Part shown: in pieces, positions 1-8,403 of the stretch | Layout: each line of letters begins with the position of its first letter | Numbering within the stretch: position 1 is the first letter of the stretch | From: Croceimicrobium sp963977415 | Lineage (GTDB): Bacteria; Bacteroidota; Bacteroidia; Flavobacteriales; Schleiferiaceae | Assembly: GCA_963977415.1 (NCBI GenBank) | Contig: CAXBOS010000007.1 | Coordinates: 128,438-192,437, forward strand | Length of the DNA: 64,000 nt | Direction: 5' to 3' | Made by a program: the position numbers and the translations under genes | The notes under the pieces: model-generated | Told to the model about the DNA's origin: nothing | Seen by the model: the letters and a program-made list of their open reading frames with translations, nothing else | The model's database searches: none

Positions 1-806
1 ACCTTAACGATAAAGACTTAGCAATTAGCGATTCAGACCTAGAAATGATTCAAGGCTTTGATGGTTATTTGCGCGAAATAGGAAACGCTCCTAATACGGT
101 AGACGTAAATCTGAAAATTTTAAAGTTGATCTACCGAAAAGCCATTGATGAAGGAATTGTAGAAAGTCCAAACCTCCATTTTCTAAAATATTCCGTAAAA
201 ACCACTTCGGTTGAACGAGACAAATTAAATCTGACCGAACTAGAAGCCATAGAAAACCTAAACCTTCAAGAAGGAGATTTGATATGGCACGTAAGAAACT
301 ATTTCCTTTTCGCGCTATATATGGGAGGAATCAGATTTGGTGATTTTGTAGAGCTATGCTGGAGTAATATTAAAGATAATGAAGGTCGACTTGATTACCT
401 GATGAACAAAACTGGTAAGCACCAACAAATGAAGATTCCCGCTAAAGCAAAAACCATTCTGGAAGCTTACAAACCTTTAAACAAAAGCCCAAACAGCTTT
501 ATCTTTCCACTATTACCTAAAAACTACTTAGAGCAACCAAAAGACAGGAGAATCAAAATATCCAACTCTAAAAACGTGCAAGTAAACAAGTACTTAAAGC
601 AAGTAGCAGAAAAGGCAGGTATCGAAAAAAATATAAGCTTTCACATAGCTCGACATAGCTTTGCTTACATTGCCTACAGTAAAACCAAAGACCCACTAGC
701 AGTGCAGCATGCCTTACAGCACTCAAAGCTTAAAGAAACGCAAGAATACATCACCTCCTTGGCAAATGATAGCGAGCGTGATATATTAGGGGAAATTTTC
801 AACTGA
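1..806 (+). CDS. Tyrosine recombinase (integrase) of element 1, 5' end outside the window
   Basis: The reading frame is open back to the first base, so only the C-terminal part of a phage-type integrase is present; an internal ATG lies at 45. The visible part has the end of a SAM-like core-binding domain and the catalytic domain. Arg I is seen in GGIRFGDF, the H-x-x-R box in HIARHSFAY, a late His in QHALQHSK, and the nucleophile Tyr in TQEYITS. The family cuts and rejoins DNA at att sites to insert and excise elements. The genes that follow (unknown protein, HTH, DUF3987) are in the same order as behind the integrase at 30511, so this is the integrase of a related element whose left end lies outside the window. 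The family call is firm; the full length cannot be seen. Confidence 0.9.
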   Translation, partial: LNDKDLAISDSDLEMIQGFDGYLREIGNAPNTVDVNLKILKLIYRKAIDEGIVESPNLHFLKYSVKTTSVERDKLNLTELEAIENLNLQEGDLIWHVRNYFLFALYMGGIRFGDFVELCWSNIKDNEGRLDYLMNKTGKHQQMKIPAKAKTILEAYKPLNKSPNSFIFPLLPKNYLEQPKDRRIKISNSKNVQVNKYLKQVAEKAGIEKNISFHIARHSFAYIAYSKTKDPLAVQHALQHSKLKETQEYITSLANDSERDILGEIFN

Positions 807-889
807 GCTCTTAAAACAGATTGATTAGTTACCAAAATTGGAAACATTTGCGAAAGGCTCAAAAAAAGTGACCAAAAAGAATATCGGCT

Positions 890-1876
890 ATGCTATCATT
901 TATTGAAAAATTAAGCAACGTAGAAATAACAGTATATCGATTTTCCAAAATAGGAATTTTTGACATAGTTGATCACCTTCCAAATCAATCACACGAATTT
1001 ATTGACATAACTTACCAGGTGGGAGATTTTTTCCACATCAACTCTATGGCAGTAAAGCTTAACTCGGGACACCTAGAGTCACTGATCTTTCATTCTTTAA
1101 GAAAAGAGTTTGCTCAATGTTCATCCTTGGTAGAGTTCTATCAATTAACAGATTCTCTTATTAGCCGTGACGCGAAAGTGGTGTTCAAACCAAGTCAGTT
1201 TAAACTCTACGAAGAAAATATGAATTGGCACGCATTAATGCCAGGCGCCTTTGCTGACTCTGAGAGAGAGTATCGAGATGTAAAGCAAATAGATTTTGAA
1301 ACCGCCAAAAAGTTGTTTGCTGAGAAATCTTCATGGTCTATTGACAATTTGAACAAAAAGGTAAACGAATATTTAAGAGAGCAAGTAGAAGAGTTTATTT
1401 CATCTGATGTTTATGTGATTTTAGAGCAAAAATTTCTGGAGCAAAAATTTAGGACTGGAAGTGATAGCGAAAAAACACCCTCGACAAATAAGCCAGAACT
1501 AGAAGAGCATGATGCAAGCTTATTTCTTGAACTAAATCAAATGTCACTCTCTCAAAGAAATAGCACCATAAATGATTTATTCGATTTTTTAAAAGAGACT
1601 GGATACTTACTTGAGGAAGTAACAAAGTTTCAATTCAATAGCTTATTTAACCCCGACGCTACAAATCCAGCAAACCTTAACTGGCAGGGAAGTATCAAAA
1701 CATTAGGGTTATTTGCGAAGTACCTTCCCATTACTAATGAAAACCCTCTAGTTGCTGTTGCTTCTAGATTTTACCAAAAAGGTAATAAAATTAATAATAG
1801 ACAACTTCTGAACAATGGTCGAAATGCCGTTACCGAGGGTGAGAAACGTCTTGTTACATTTTTACAGAATCTTTAA
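890..1876 (+). CDS. Unknown 328-aa protein between integrase and HTH gene
   Basis: I do not recognise this family. The protein is soluble, without signal peptide or membrane segment. It has a charged, Glu/Ser-rich linker around residues 195-210 and a helical C-terminal part (NWQGSIKTLGLFAKYL, then NPLVAVASRFYQKG). It starts 83 bp after the integrase stop. The same slot in element 2 (31743-32822) holds another unknown protein of similar length. Both end in a region where a W-G/W-L motif precedes a helical stretch and a short Ala/Arg-rich segment, which may be a shared C-terminal domain. A role in element regulation, excision or mobilisation is guessed from position only. Confidence 0.6.
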   Translation: MLSFIEKLSNVEITVYRFSKIGIFDIVDHLPNQSHEFIDITYQVGDFFHINSMAVKLNSGHLESLIFHSLRKEFAQCSSLVEFYQLTDSLISRDAKVVFKPSQFKLYEENMNWHALMPGAFADSEREYRDVKQIDFETAKKLFAEKSSWSIDNLNKKVNEYLREQVEEFISSDVYVILEQKFLEQKFRTGSDSEKTPSTNKPELEEHDASLFLELNQMSLSQRNSTINDLFDFLKETGYLLEEVTKFQFNSLFNPDATNPANLNWQGSIKTLGLFAKYLPITNENPLVAVASRFYQKGNKINNRQLLNNGRNAVTEGEKRLVTFLQNL

Positions 1877-2083
1877 GTACACTAATGATTCTTCCTTTCT
1901 CATGTAGTTTTTATTAGAATCAATCTTTTTCTAAAGCACTACAGGCTCAAAGTATACATATCACTCTACACATGTAGGCACTTCTTTTAATAGCTTCAAC
2001 CTTTCCTTCACACTTTTGACCTGTCAATCCATCGATTGATAAAGATTGGGCCCGATCTTTTAACTATTTAAAACCTCTAAAAA

Positions 2084-2299
2084 ATGACAGGTTTAAATTT
2101 AAAAGAAGATCAACTTCTTACCGCAGCCGATGTGGCTAGAATTTTAGGAGTGACCAAAAGAACGGTCATGACCTACAAAGCAAATGGAACGCTCCCCTAT
2201 TATCAGCGAGGGCGAGTATTAAGATTTCGACCTGCAGATGTTGAAAAGCACATCGAGGAAAATATGGTTCAACCTCAAAATTATGCCTTATGCGGTTAG
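2084..2299 (+). CDS. Excisionase-like HTH DNA-binding protein (MerR/HTH_17 type)
   Basis: This 71-aa protein is almost entirely one winged helix-turn-helix of the kind used by excisionases and small MerR-like regulators. LLTAADVARILGVTKRTV forms the HTH, followed by the wing segment LPYYQRGRVLRFRPADVEKHI, the usual ending of HTH_17 proteins. It probably bends att DNA or controls integrase direction or element gene expression. It overlaps the next gene by 10 bp, so the two are likely co-translated. The 207-bp region upstream holds a short inverted repeat (CTACA/TGTAG at 1966-1977) that could be part of its operator. The paralogue in element 2 is at 32962. Confidence 0.8.
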   Translation: MTGLNLKEDQLLTAADVARILGVTKRTVMTYKANGTLPYYQRGRVLRFRPADVEKHIEENMVQPQNYALCG

Positions 2300-3555
2300 A
2301 ACTAGTGAAAATCATGGACTCCGACCTTGATGCTCTAATGGAGTTTATTGCAGCAAAAAAAAGTGGCGCATCTTTTGGCGAAGCCGTATATGAAAAGTTG
2401 CCCCCAATTTTAAGTAAGCACCTTGCCTATTTTGAGTCTGATCATGAAAAGGACTTTTATTTACTAGGGCTTATTCCAGCAATAGGGAGCATTATTCACA
2501 ATACTCACTTTACCTATAGAGGCGGAAAGAGACAACATGCCAACCTAAATGTTATTATAGGCGCACCAGCCGCCAGTAATAAATCAATAATCATGCTAGT
2601 GAATCATCTATTCGATACAATTGAGGAAGGTGATGACAGCTTTAGAATCCCTGGAGACATAAGCAGTGCAGGATTAAATAAGATTCTGCATAGCCAAGAT
2701 GGTAAAGGCTGCTTAATTGAATCTGAAATAGACACGCTTGCAGGCTCTATTGAGAATCAACAATTTGGAGATTTTTCAGACGTGCTTCGTAAAGGCTACG
2801 AAAACGAAACGATCTCGAAATTTCGCGCAACCGAAGAGACGCCTTTGATTGTTGAAAACCCTCGTTTTAGCATGGTGCTATCTGGAACACCCGAACAAGT
2901 AAAACGACTAATACCTAATTACGAAAATGGGCTTTTCAGTAGGTTTTTCTTTTATAACCTAGAAGGAGTAAATACATGGCAAGATTGGAATCCTGAGGAA
3001 AAGCAAGTTGATAATATGGATGAGCTAAAAAGTGATTTAGCCTTTTTGGGTAACGCTTTATACAAATTACAAGGTAAGCCCAGCTATATGATTCACAGCC
3101 TCAAAGCAGCTAAACTAGTTAACCATGTTGCGCGTGAGTGGGCAAAAATTTATTCACACGATATCGGATTAAGGCCTTCGCTTTTTAGAGGCGTAACAAT
3201 GGCTTTAAAAATCGCCACCAGTTTAAGCTTCCTAAGAAGACTTACGCCAGTAGGGTTTTCAGAGGACAACACTATCCACACAGACGATTTAGTAGCTGCT
3301 CTAATGATGGTAAGCGTGAGTCTAGCAAATGCTTCTCAACAAATAAATATTGCTAGAAGCAATTCGATACCCTATAAGCTCCGTATGTTTTACGACTTAC
3401 TTCCTAAAAAACGTGAATTTGCATCAAGTGAGGCAATATCCTTGAGTCAGGAGCACATGGATTTACAGCGCAGGATGACATATATCCACCTGAACGATTT
3501 AGTAGGTCTCGGTATGGTTAAAACACCTAAGAAAGGCGTTTGGTACTGTACCTAA
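2290..3555 (+). CDS. DUF3987 P-loop protein (helicase/primase-like), element 1
   Basis: A 421-aa P-loop NTPase of the DUF3987 type, a family common in Bacteroidota mobile elements and usually linked to replication or mobilisation. The Walker A-like stretch is GAPAASNKS near residue 96. ESEIDTLAGS and SMVLSGTPEQV fit Walker B and sensor-like strands, and the C-terminus resembles a winged helix (SLSQEHMDLQRRMTYIHLNDLVGLGM). The start at 2290 overlaps the HTH gene; an ATG at 2314 is the alternative. The element 2 copy (33670) has the same architecture but is clearly diverged. A terminator follows, so this closes the left backbone module before the R-M cargo. The family call is good; the biochemical role is inferred. 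Confidence 0.8.
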   Translation: MRLELVKIMDSDLDALMEFIAAKKSGASFGEAVYEKLPPILSKHLAYFESDHEKDFYLLGLIPAIGSIIHNTHFTYRGGKRQHANLNVIIGAPAASNKSIIMLVNHLFDTIEEGDDSFRIPGDISSAGLNKILHSQDGKGCLIESEIDTLAGSIENQQFGDFSDVLRKGYENETISKFRATEETPLIVENPRFSMVLSGTPEQVKRLIPNYENGLFSRFFFYNLEGVNTWQDWNPEEKQVDNMDELKSDLAFLGNALYKLQGKPSYMIHSLKAAKLVNHVAREWAKIYSHDIGLRPSLFRGVTMALKIATSLSFLRRLTPVGFSEDNTIHTDDLVAALMMVSVSLANASQQINIARSNSIPYKLRMFYDLLPKKREFASSEAISLSQEHMDLQRRMTYIHLNDLVGLGMVKTPKKGVWYCT

Positions 3556-3860
3556 ATACTAGTGCATAATTTGCACGTAGTGCACAACAATAAGAAGCCT
3601 CAGGTAACACTGGGGCTTTTTTATTACTTCGAGTTATAGCACTAAAGCTAATTTACCAAGTATTAACTAACTTTACGCTTCTACAAACTTTAATGCTCGC
3701 GCAACCTAACTTTTACAAAATTTATGGCAATAGAAGCTCTTGTGCTTTTTGCGAAAAAAACGCCTCCAAACAATTGGAAGTTACTAGGGCATTCATTGCT
3801 TTATTGCTAACGTTGACGAGAATACTAAGGATTAATTAGCTTAAAAATAATATAAACTGA
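3556..3860. other. 305-bp intergenic region ahead of the type I R-M operon
   Basis: No gene is seen here. It begins with GTGCA repeated in alternating orientation (3562-3585), which gives overlapping inverted repeats suited to a dimeric regulator. The DUF3987 terminator follows, and then an AT-rich stretch that must hold the promoter of the hsd operon. I cannot place a convincing Bacteroidota promoter consensus. Confidence 0.5.
3594..3622 (+). terminator. Rho-independent terminator after the DUF3987 gene
   Basis: AAGCCTCAG and CTGGGGCTT form a 9-bp stem with one G-T pair and a 6-nt loop, followed by a run of T. It separates the element backbone from the R-M operon. Confidence 0.75.
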
Positions 3861-5312
3861 ATGTTTGAACAGACCTTTAAAAATATAGACGACATACTCC
3901 ATAAAGACGCAGGCTGTGGTAGTGAATTAGATTACGTCGAACAGACCTCTTGGGTGCTCTTCTTAAAATATTTGGACGACTTAGACCGTGACCGAGCTAC
4001 TTCCGCTGAACTCTCAGGAAAGTCATACTCACCCATTATTGACCAAGAATACCAATGGAGTATTTGGGCAGCTCCAAAATTAGCGGATGGAAAAATTGAC
4101 CACAATGCGCTGACAGGTGATGACCTTTTGGACTTTGTAAACGGAAAATTATTTCCTTACCTCAAGAAATTTAAACTGTCAGCTGAAAATGCAGATACCA
4201 TTGAATACAAGATTGGCGAGATTTTTAGCGAATTGAAGAACCGTATCCAAAGTGGCTACAATTTGCGAGAAGTGATTAACCGCATTGCCGAGTTGCGTTT
4301 CCGTACTCATGCGGAAAAGCACGAAATGAGCCATCTGTATGAAGACAAAATAAAAAACATGGGTAATGCAGGGCGAAACGGTGGTGAATACTATACGCCA
4401 AGACCGCTTATCACTACAATAGTAAAAGTGGTTAACCCAACAATTGGCGATAAAATTTATGATGGTGCTGTGGGTTCTGCTGGCTTCTTGTGTGAAGCGT
4501 TTGACTATCTGAAATCAGGCAAGGAACTAAGCACCAAGGAATGGGAAACTTTGCAAAAAAGAACATTCTACGGCAAGGAGAAAAAATCATTAGCCTACAT
4601 CATTGGCATTATGAATATGATTTTGCACGGTGTGGAAGCGCCCAATATCATACACACCAACACGCTTGCCGAAAACTTGGCCGACATACAAGAAAAAGAC
4701 CGCTACAATGTGGTACTTGCCAATCCGCCTTTTGGTGGAAAGGAACGTGCCGAAGTGCAACAAAACTTCCCCATAAAAACAGGCGAAACGGCTTCCCTCT
4801 TTTTGCAGCACTTCATTAAAATTTTGAAAGCAGGCGGCAAAGCAGGCGTGGTGATTAAAAACACCTTTTTAAGCAATACCGATAATGCCAGTGTTGCCTT
4901 GCGAAAAGAGCTATTACAAAACTGCAACCTGCACACTGTTCTAGATTTACCAGGGGGCACCTTTACAGGTGCAGGTGTAAAAACCGTGGTGCTGTTTTTT
5001 GAAAAAGGCAAAGCCACCCAAAAGGTTTGGTTTTACTCGCTTAACCCAGGTCGCAATTTGGGCAAGACCAATCCGCTCAACGAAAAGGATTTGGAAGAGT
5101 TTGTTGAATTACAACAGACTTTTGGGGATAGCGAAAATTCTTGGTCGGTAAACATCAAAGACATCGACCAGAGCACTTTTGACCTGAGCGTAAAAAACCC
5201 CAATACACCAGAAGCCGACCCACTGCGTCAACCCCAAGAAATTTTATCAGCAATAAAAGCCTTGGATGATGAAAGTGCGGAAATCCTAAACTCAATTTCG
5301 GAATTGATATGA
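3861..5312 (+). CDS. hsdM: Type I restriction-modification methyltransferase subunit HsdM (system 1)
   Basis: The 483-aa modification subunit transfers methyl groups from S-adenosylmethionine to adenine in the sequence chosen by HsdS. An N-terminal helical HsdM_N region is followed by the N6-adenine methylase domain: motif I is YDGAVGSAGF near residue 200 and the catalytic motif IV is NPPFGG near residue 288. The motif I variant is normal for one branch of HsdM proteins. The length is typical. Its stop overlaps the hsdS start by 4 bp (ATGA), the first of three tight junctions in this operon. It acts in the cytoplasm as M2S, or as R2M2S with HsdR. Confidence 0.95.
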   Translation: MFEQTFKNIDDILHKDAGCGSELDYVEQTSWVLFLKYLDDLDRDRATSAELSGKSYSPIIDQEYQWSIWAAPKLADGKIDHNALTGDDLLDFVNGKLFPYLKKFKLSAENADTIEYKIGEIFSELKNRIQSGYNLREVINRIAELRFRTHAEKHEMSHLYEDKIKNMGNAGRNGGEYYTPRPLITTIVKVVNPTIGDKIYDGAVGSAGFLCEAFDYLKSGKELSTKEWETLQKRTFYGKEKKSLAYIIGIMNMILHGVEAPNIIHTNTLAENLADIQEKDRYNVVLANPPFGGKERAEVQQNFPIKTGETASLFLQHFIKILKAGGKAGVVIKNTFLSNTDNASVALRKELLQNCNLHTVLDLPGGTFTGAGVKTVVLFFEKGKATQKVWFYSLNPGRNLGKTNPLNEKDLEEFVELQQTFGDSENSWSVNIKDIDQSTFDLSVKNPNTPEADPLRQPQEILSAIKALDDESAEILNSISELI

Positions 5313-6571
5313 ACGAGAATTGGGAAAATTTAAAGTTGAAAAATATCTTTTCCAAGATTAATGGTCTTTGGACAGGAAAGAAAGAACCTTTTGTAGAAGT
5401 CAAAGTCTATACAATGACAAACTTCACAAAGGATTCATTTTTAAATAAAGCAAAGGAGCCCAGAGAAGTAGTTGCCAGCCTTTCTCAGTTTGAGAAAAGA
5501 AAGCTACAAAAAGGAGATATTCTAGTCGAAAAATCAGGTGGTGGACCTAATCAGCCAGTTGGTCGAGCGGTATTGTTTGATATTGATAATGATGAAAACA
5601 ATACGTTTAGCAATTTTACAACAAGGCTAAGAATTAACGAGAATTTCACTGACAAAGTCTACCCGAATTTTATACATCACTTCCTTCGTTTAAAATACAT
5701 AGATGGTGAAACCGAGAAGTTTCAGAAGAATTCAACAAACATCAGGAACTTACAACTTGATGAATATCTAGAACAGTCGTTTTCTTTCCCACCACTCCAC
5801 CAACAACAACGCATTGTTTCCATTTTAGACCGTGCCTTTGCCGCCATAGATAAGGCCAAAGCGAATGCGGAACAAAACCTCCAAAACGCCAAAGAGCTTT
5901 TTGAAAGCTACTTGCAGGGGGTGTTTGAGAAAAAGGGTGATGGTTGGCAAACAAGAACATTATCCGACTTAGTGGATGAAGAGTGCAAGCTTTCTTATGG
6001 TATAGTGCAACCAGGACAGGACTATCATGATGGTTTACCGGTTGTTAGGCCTACTGATTTATCGACCAGATATATTAAAAGGCAAGGATTAAAGTTAATC
6101 GACCCAAAATTGGCTGAAGGTTATAAAAGAACCAAATTGATTGGAGATGAATTATTGCTTTGTGTTCGAGGCAGTACGGGAGTACTTTCAATTGCAACGG
6201 AAGAATTAAAAGGTGCAAATGTTACAAGGGGTATTGTCCCTATTCGATTTAATTTAGAGCTGATTGACCAAGAATTCGGTTACTATTTACTGATTTCAAA
6301 TTTTGTTCAAAATCAAATTAGAGCGAAGACTTATGGTGCTGCTTTAATGCAAATTAATATTGGTGATTTAAGAAAAATTGAAACACCGTATCCAAAATCA
6401 CTAAATGAGCAACAAACCATCGTTCGAAAATTGGATTCCCTACGAACAGAAACGCAAAAGTTGGAAGTGATGTATCAAAAGAAAATGGATGATTTAGAAG
6501 AACTGAAAAAATCTATTTTGCAAAAGGCATTTGCAGGTGAGTTGGAAACTGAAAAAGCGTTTGCAGTATGA
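5309..6571 (+). CDS. hsdS: Type I restriction-modification specificity subunit HsdS (system 1)
   Basis: The 420-aa subunit sets the DNA target through two target recognition domains separated by conserved helices. TRD1 covers about residues 1-155 and ends in SFPPLHQQQRIVSILDRAF. The central coiled coil follows (IDKAKANAEQNLQNAKELFE). TRD2 covers about 215-370 and ends in LNEQQTIVRKLDSL, with the second coil and the usual QKAFAGEL ending. Both half-sites look complete, so a bipartite recognition site is expected; its sequence cannot be read from the protein. It overlaps hsdM upstream and the GHKL gene downstream by 4 bp each. Confidence 0.94.
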   Translation: MNENWENLKLKNIFSKINGLWTGKKEPFVEVKVYTMTNFTKDSFLNKAKEPREVVASLSQFEKRKLQKGDILVEKSGGGPNQPVGRAVLFDIDNDENNTFSNFTTRLRINENFTDKVYPNFIHHFLRLKYIDGETEKFQKNSTNIRNLQLDEYLEQSFSFPPLHQQQRIVSILDRAFAAIDKAKANAEQNLQNAKELFESYLQGVFEKKGDGWQTRTLSDLVDEECKLSYGIVQPGQDYHDGLPVVRPTDLSTRYIKRQGLKLIDPKLAEGYKRTKLIGDELLLCVRGSTGVLSIATEELKGANVTRGIVPIRFNLELIDQEFGYYLLISNFVQNQIRAKTYGAALMQINIGDLRKIETPYPKSLNEQQTIVRKLDSLRTETQKLEVMYQKKMDDLEELKKSILQKAFAGELETEKAFAV

Positions 6572-8403
6572 AAGTAAAATTAAGCCAAGCAGTCAAAATG
6601 TTTTTTGGAAACTCATCACTAGAGATGGTTTTCTTTGAAGCTATTGCTAACGCTCTAGATGCAAATGCAACGGAAATCCAAATTAAGATTTCGGTAAAAG
6701 CACTGAATCAACCTGAGACACTTCAATTTGAAATTTCAGATAATGGAGAAGGTTTTACAGATGAACGATATAGTAAGTTTTCTAAACTATTTGATGTAGA
6801 CGAAAGCACCCATAAAGGTTTGGGGAGATTGGTATATCTCTGCTACTTTGAAGATGTCCAGGTCAGCAGTTATTTTGATAAAACTAAAAGAAGAACATTT
6901 GATTTTTCAGAAGGGTTTGAGGCGGAAAAGTTCAAAGTTGAAAAAGTCAATGAACAGGCATCTGGCACTAGCTTTAAAATGACCAACTATGTTTTGCAAA
7001 AAGTTGCAAAATCAGATTATATCCAGCCTAAAAAAATCAAACAACGTGTATTAGAAGAGTTTTACGCAAGACTATTTCAACTGAAAAAGCAAAAGAAAAG
7101 TATCAAAATAAGCATTAGCTCTGCAGTTGATGGTAATAGCTCGAATATCAATATTGAAAATAGCGATATACCTGAGTTTACCGCCCTCGAGTTGCAAAGT
7201 TCAATGAACCTAATTGATAAATTTCTTTTGTATTACTCTATTACAGAAGTTGATCCTGAAGATTCATCATTAATCGCAGCTATATCTGTTGATAATAGAA
7301 CTGTAAAGGTAGATTTGATTTCAAACGAGAATCTTCCGCTTGGATATGAAATGGTTTTCTTGCTTTATTCTGACTATTTCACGGGTAAAATTGACGCGGC
7401 AAGACAAAACTTAACCATCTCATCACATGAGCTTAAGGAAATCCAAAAGATTTTTCGACAAGAAGTAGTATCGCTGATTGAAAGTAAAATCCCCAAAATA
7501 AAAAAGCGGAATAACGACGTAAAAAAGAACCTAGTAAATCGCTTTCCTCACCTCAGTGGCTATTTTGACACTCAAAATATTGGGTACGTTTCTCGTTCAG
7601 AAATTTTAAAAAAGGCACAAGAGGATTTTTTTAAGGAGCAAAAAGAGGTCTTGGATGCAACAAGTCTGAGTGATGAACAATTTGAGAAATCGCTAGAATT
7701 ATCTTCAAGAGCATTAACTGAATACATTCTATTTAGGCAACTAACCATAGAAAAACTAAAAAAATCTACAAACTCAAATAGCGAAGCAGAACTACATAAG
7801 CTTTTTGCCTCTATGCGAAAAGATGGAAGATTTGAAAAGCAGGATTCAGTTGATGATTTATATAGAAACAATGCGTGGTTGTTAGATGATAAATACATGA
7901 CATATGAGACTATCCTAAGCGACAGAGAAATGGGTGAACTATTGCAAGTTATAACGGATGAGGAAGAAGTTTCTGACGAGAATCGACCCGACATTGCTTT
8001 GATATTTTCAAATAATCCTGATAACAAGAAACCTTTTGACGTTGTAATAGTGGAACTTAAGAAAAGAGGCATTTCGCTAGAAGAAAACATGAAGGTCATA
8101 ACTCAATTAGAAAAAAGAGCTAGGCGGTTAATGCAGCATTATAACAATCAGATTCAGAGGATTTGGTTTTATGGAATTATTGAATTTAGCGAAGATGTAG
8201 AAATGCAATTAGCGGGCGAATACACAGAGCTTTATTCTTCAGGTAAAATGTATTATCGAGAAACTAATGTTGCTATTTCATTGAATCCAAAAATCACCCT
8301 TCCTATAGGTGTATTTATTTGGGATTTAGATGCTGTAGTAAATGATGCTGATTCCAGAAACTCGGCATTTTTGAATTTGATCAAAAATAAATTCAAACAG
8401 TAA
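6568..8403 (+). CDS. GHKL ATPase fused to a PD-(D/E)xK-like nuclease domain, inside an hsd operon
   Basis: The N-terminus of this 611-aa protein is a Bergerat-fold ATPase of the Hsp90/MutL/MORC class. The N-box is FFEAIANALDANATEI (Mg-binding E-x2-N-A), the G1 box ISDNGEGF, and the lid motif THKGLGRL. A transducer-like middle and helical region follow. The C-terminus carries a restriction-endonuclease-like core: RPDIALIF with D475, then VIVELKK with E496 and K498, matching the D-x(n)-E-x-K signature. The start overlaps hsdS by 4 bp and the stop overlaps the hsdR start (TAATG), so it is a co-translated member of the R-M operon. MutL/MORC-type ATPases linked to R-M systems have been described as a class. 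An ATP-gated clamp that licenses or adds DNA cleavage is my inference. It is not a standard Hsd subunit. Confidence 0.8.
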   Translation: MKVKLSQAVKMFFGNSSLEMVFFEAIANALDANATEIQIKISVKALNQPETLQFEISDNGEGFTDERYSKFSKLFDVDESTHKGLGRLVYLCYFEDVQVSSYFDKTKRRTFDFSEGFEAEKFKVEKVNEQASGTSFKMTNYVLQKVAKSDYIQPKKIKQRVLEEFYARLFQLKKQKKSIKISISSAVDGNSSNINIENSDIPEFTALELQSSMNLIDKFLLYYSITEVDPEDSSLIAAISVDNRTVKVDLISNENLPLGYEMVFLLYSDYFTGKIDAARQNLTISSHELKEIQKIFRQEVVSLIESKIPKIKKRNNDVKKNLVNRFPHLSGYFDTQNIGYVSRSEILKKAQEDFFKEQKEVLDATSLSDEQFEKSLELSSRALTEYILFRQLTIEKLKKSTNSNSEAELHKLFASMRKDGRFEKQDSVDDLYRNNAWLLDDKYMTYETILSDREMGELLQVITDEEEVSDENRPDIALIFSNNPDNKKPFDVVIVELKKRGISLEENMKVITQLEKRARRLMQHYNNQIQRIWFYGIIEFSEDVEMQLAGEYTELYSSGKMYYRETNVAISLNPKITLPIGVFIWDLDAVVNDADSRNSAFLNLIKNKFKQ

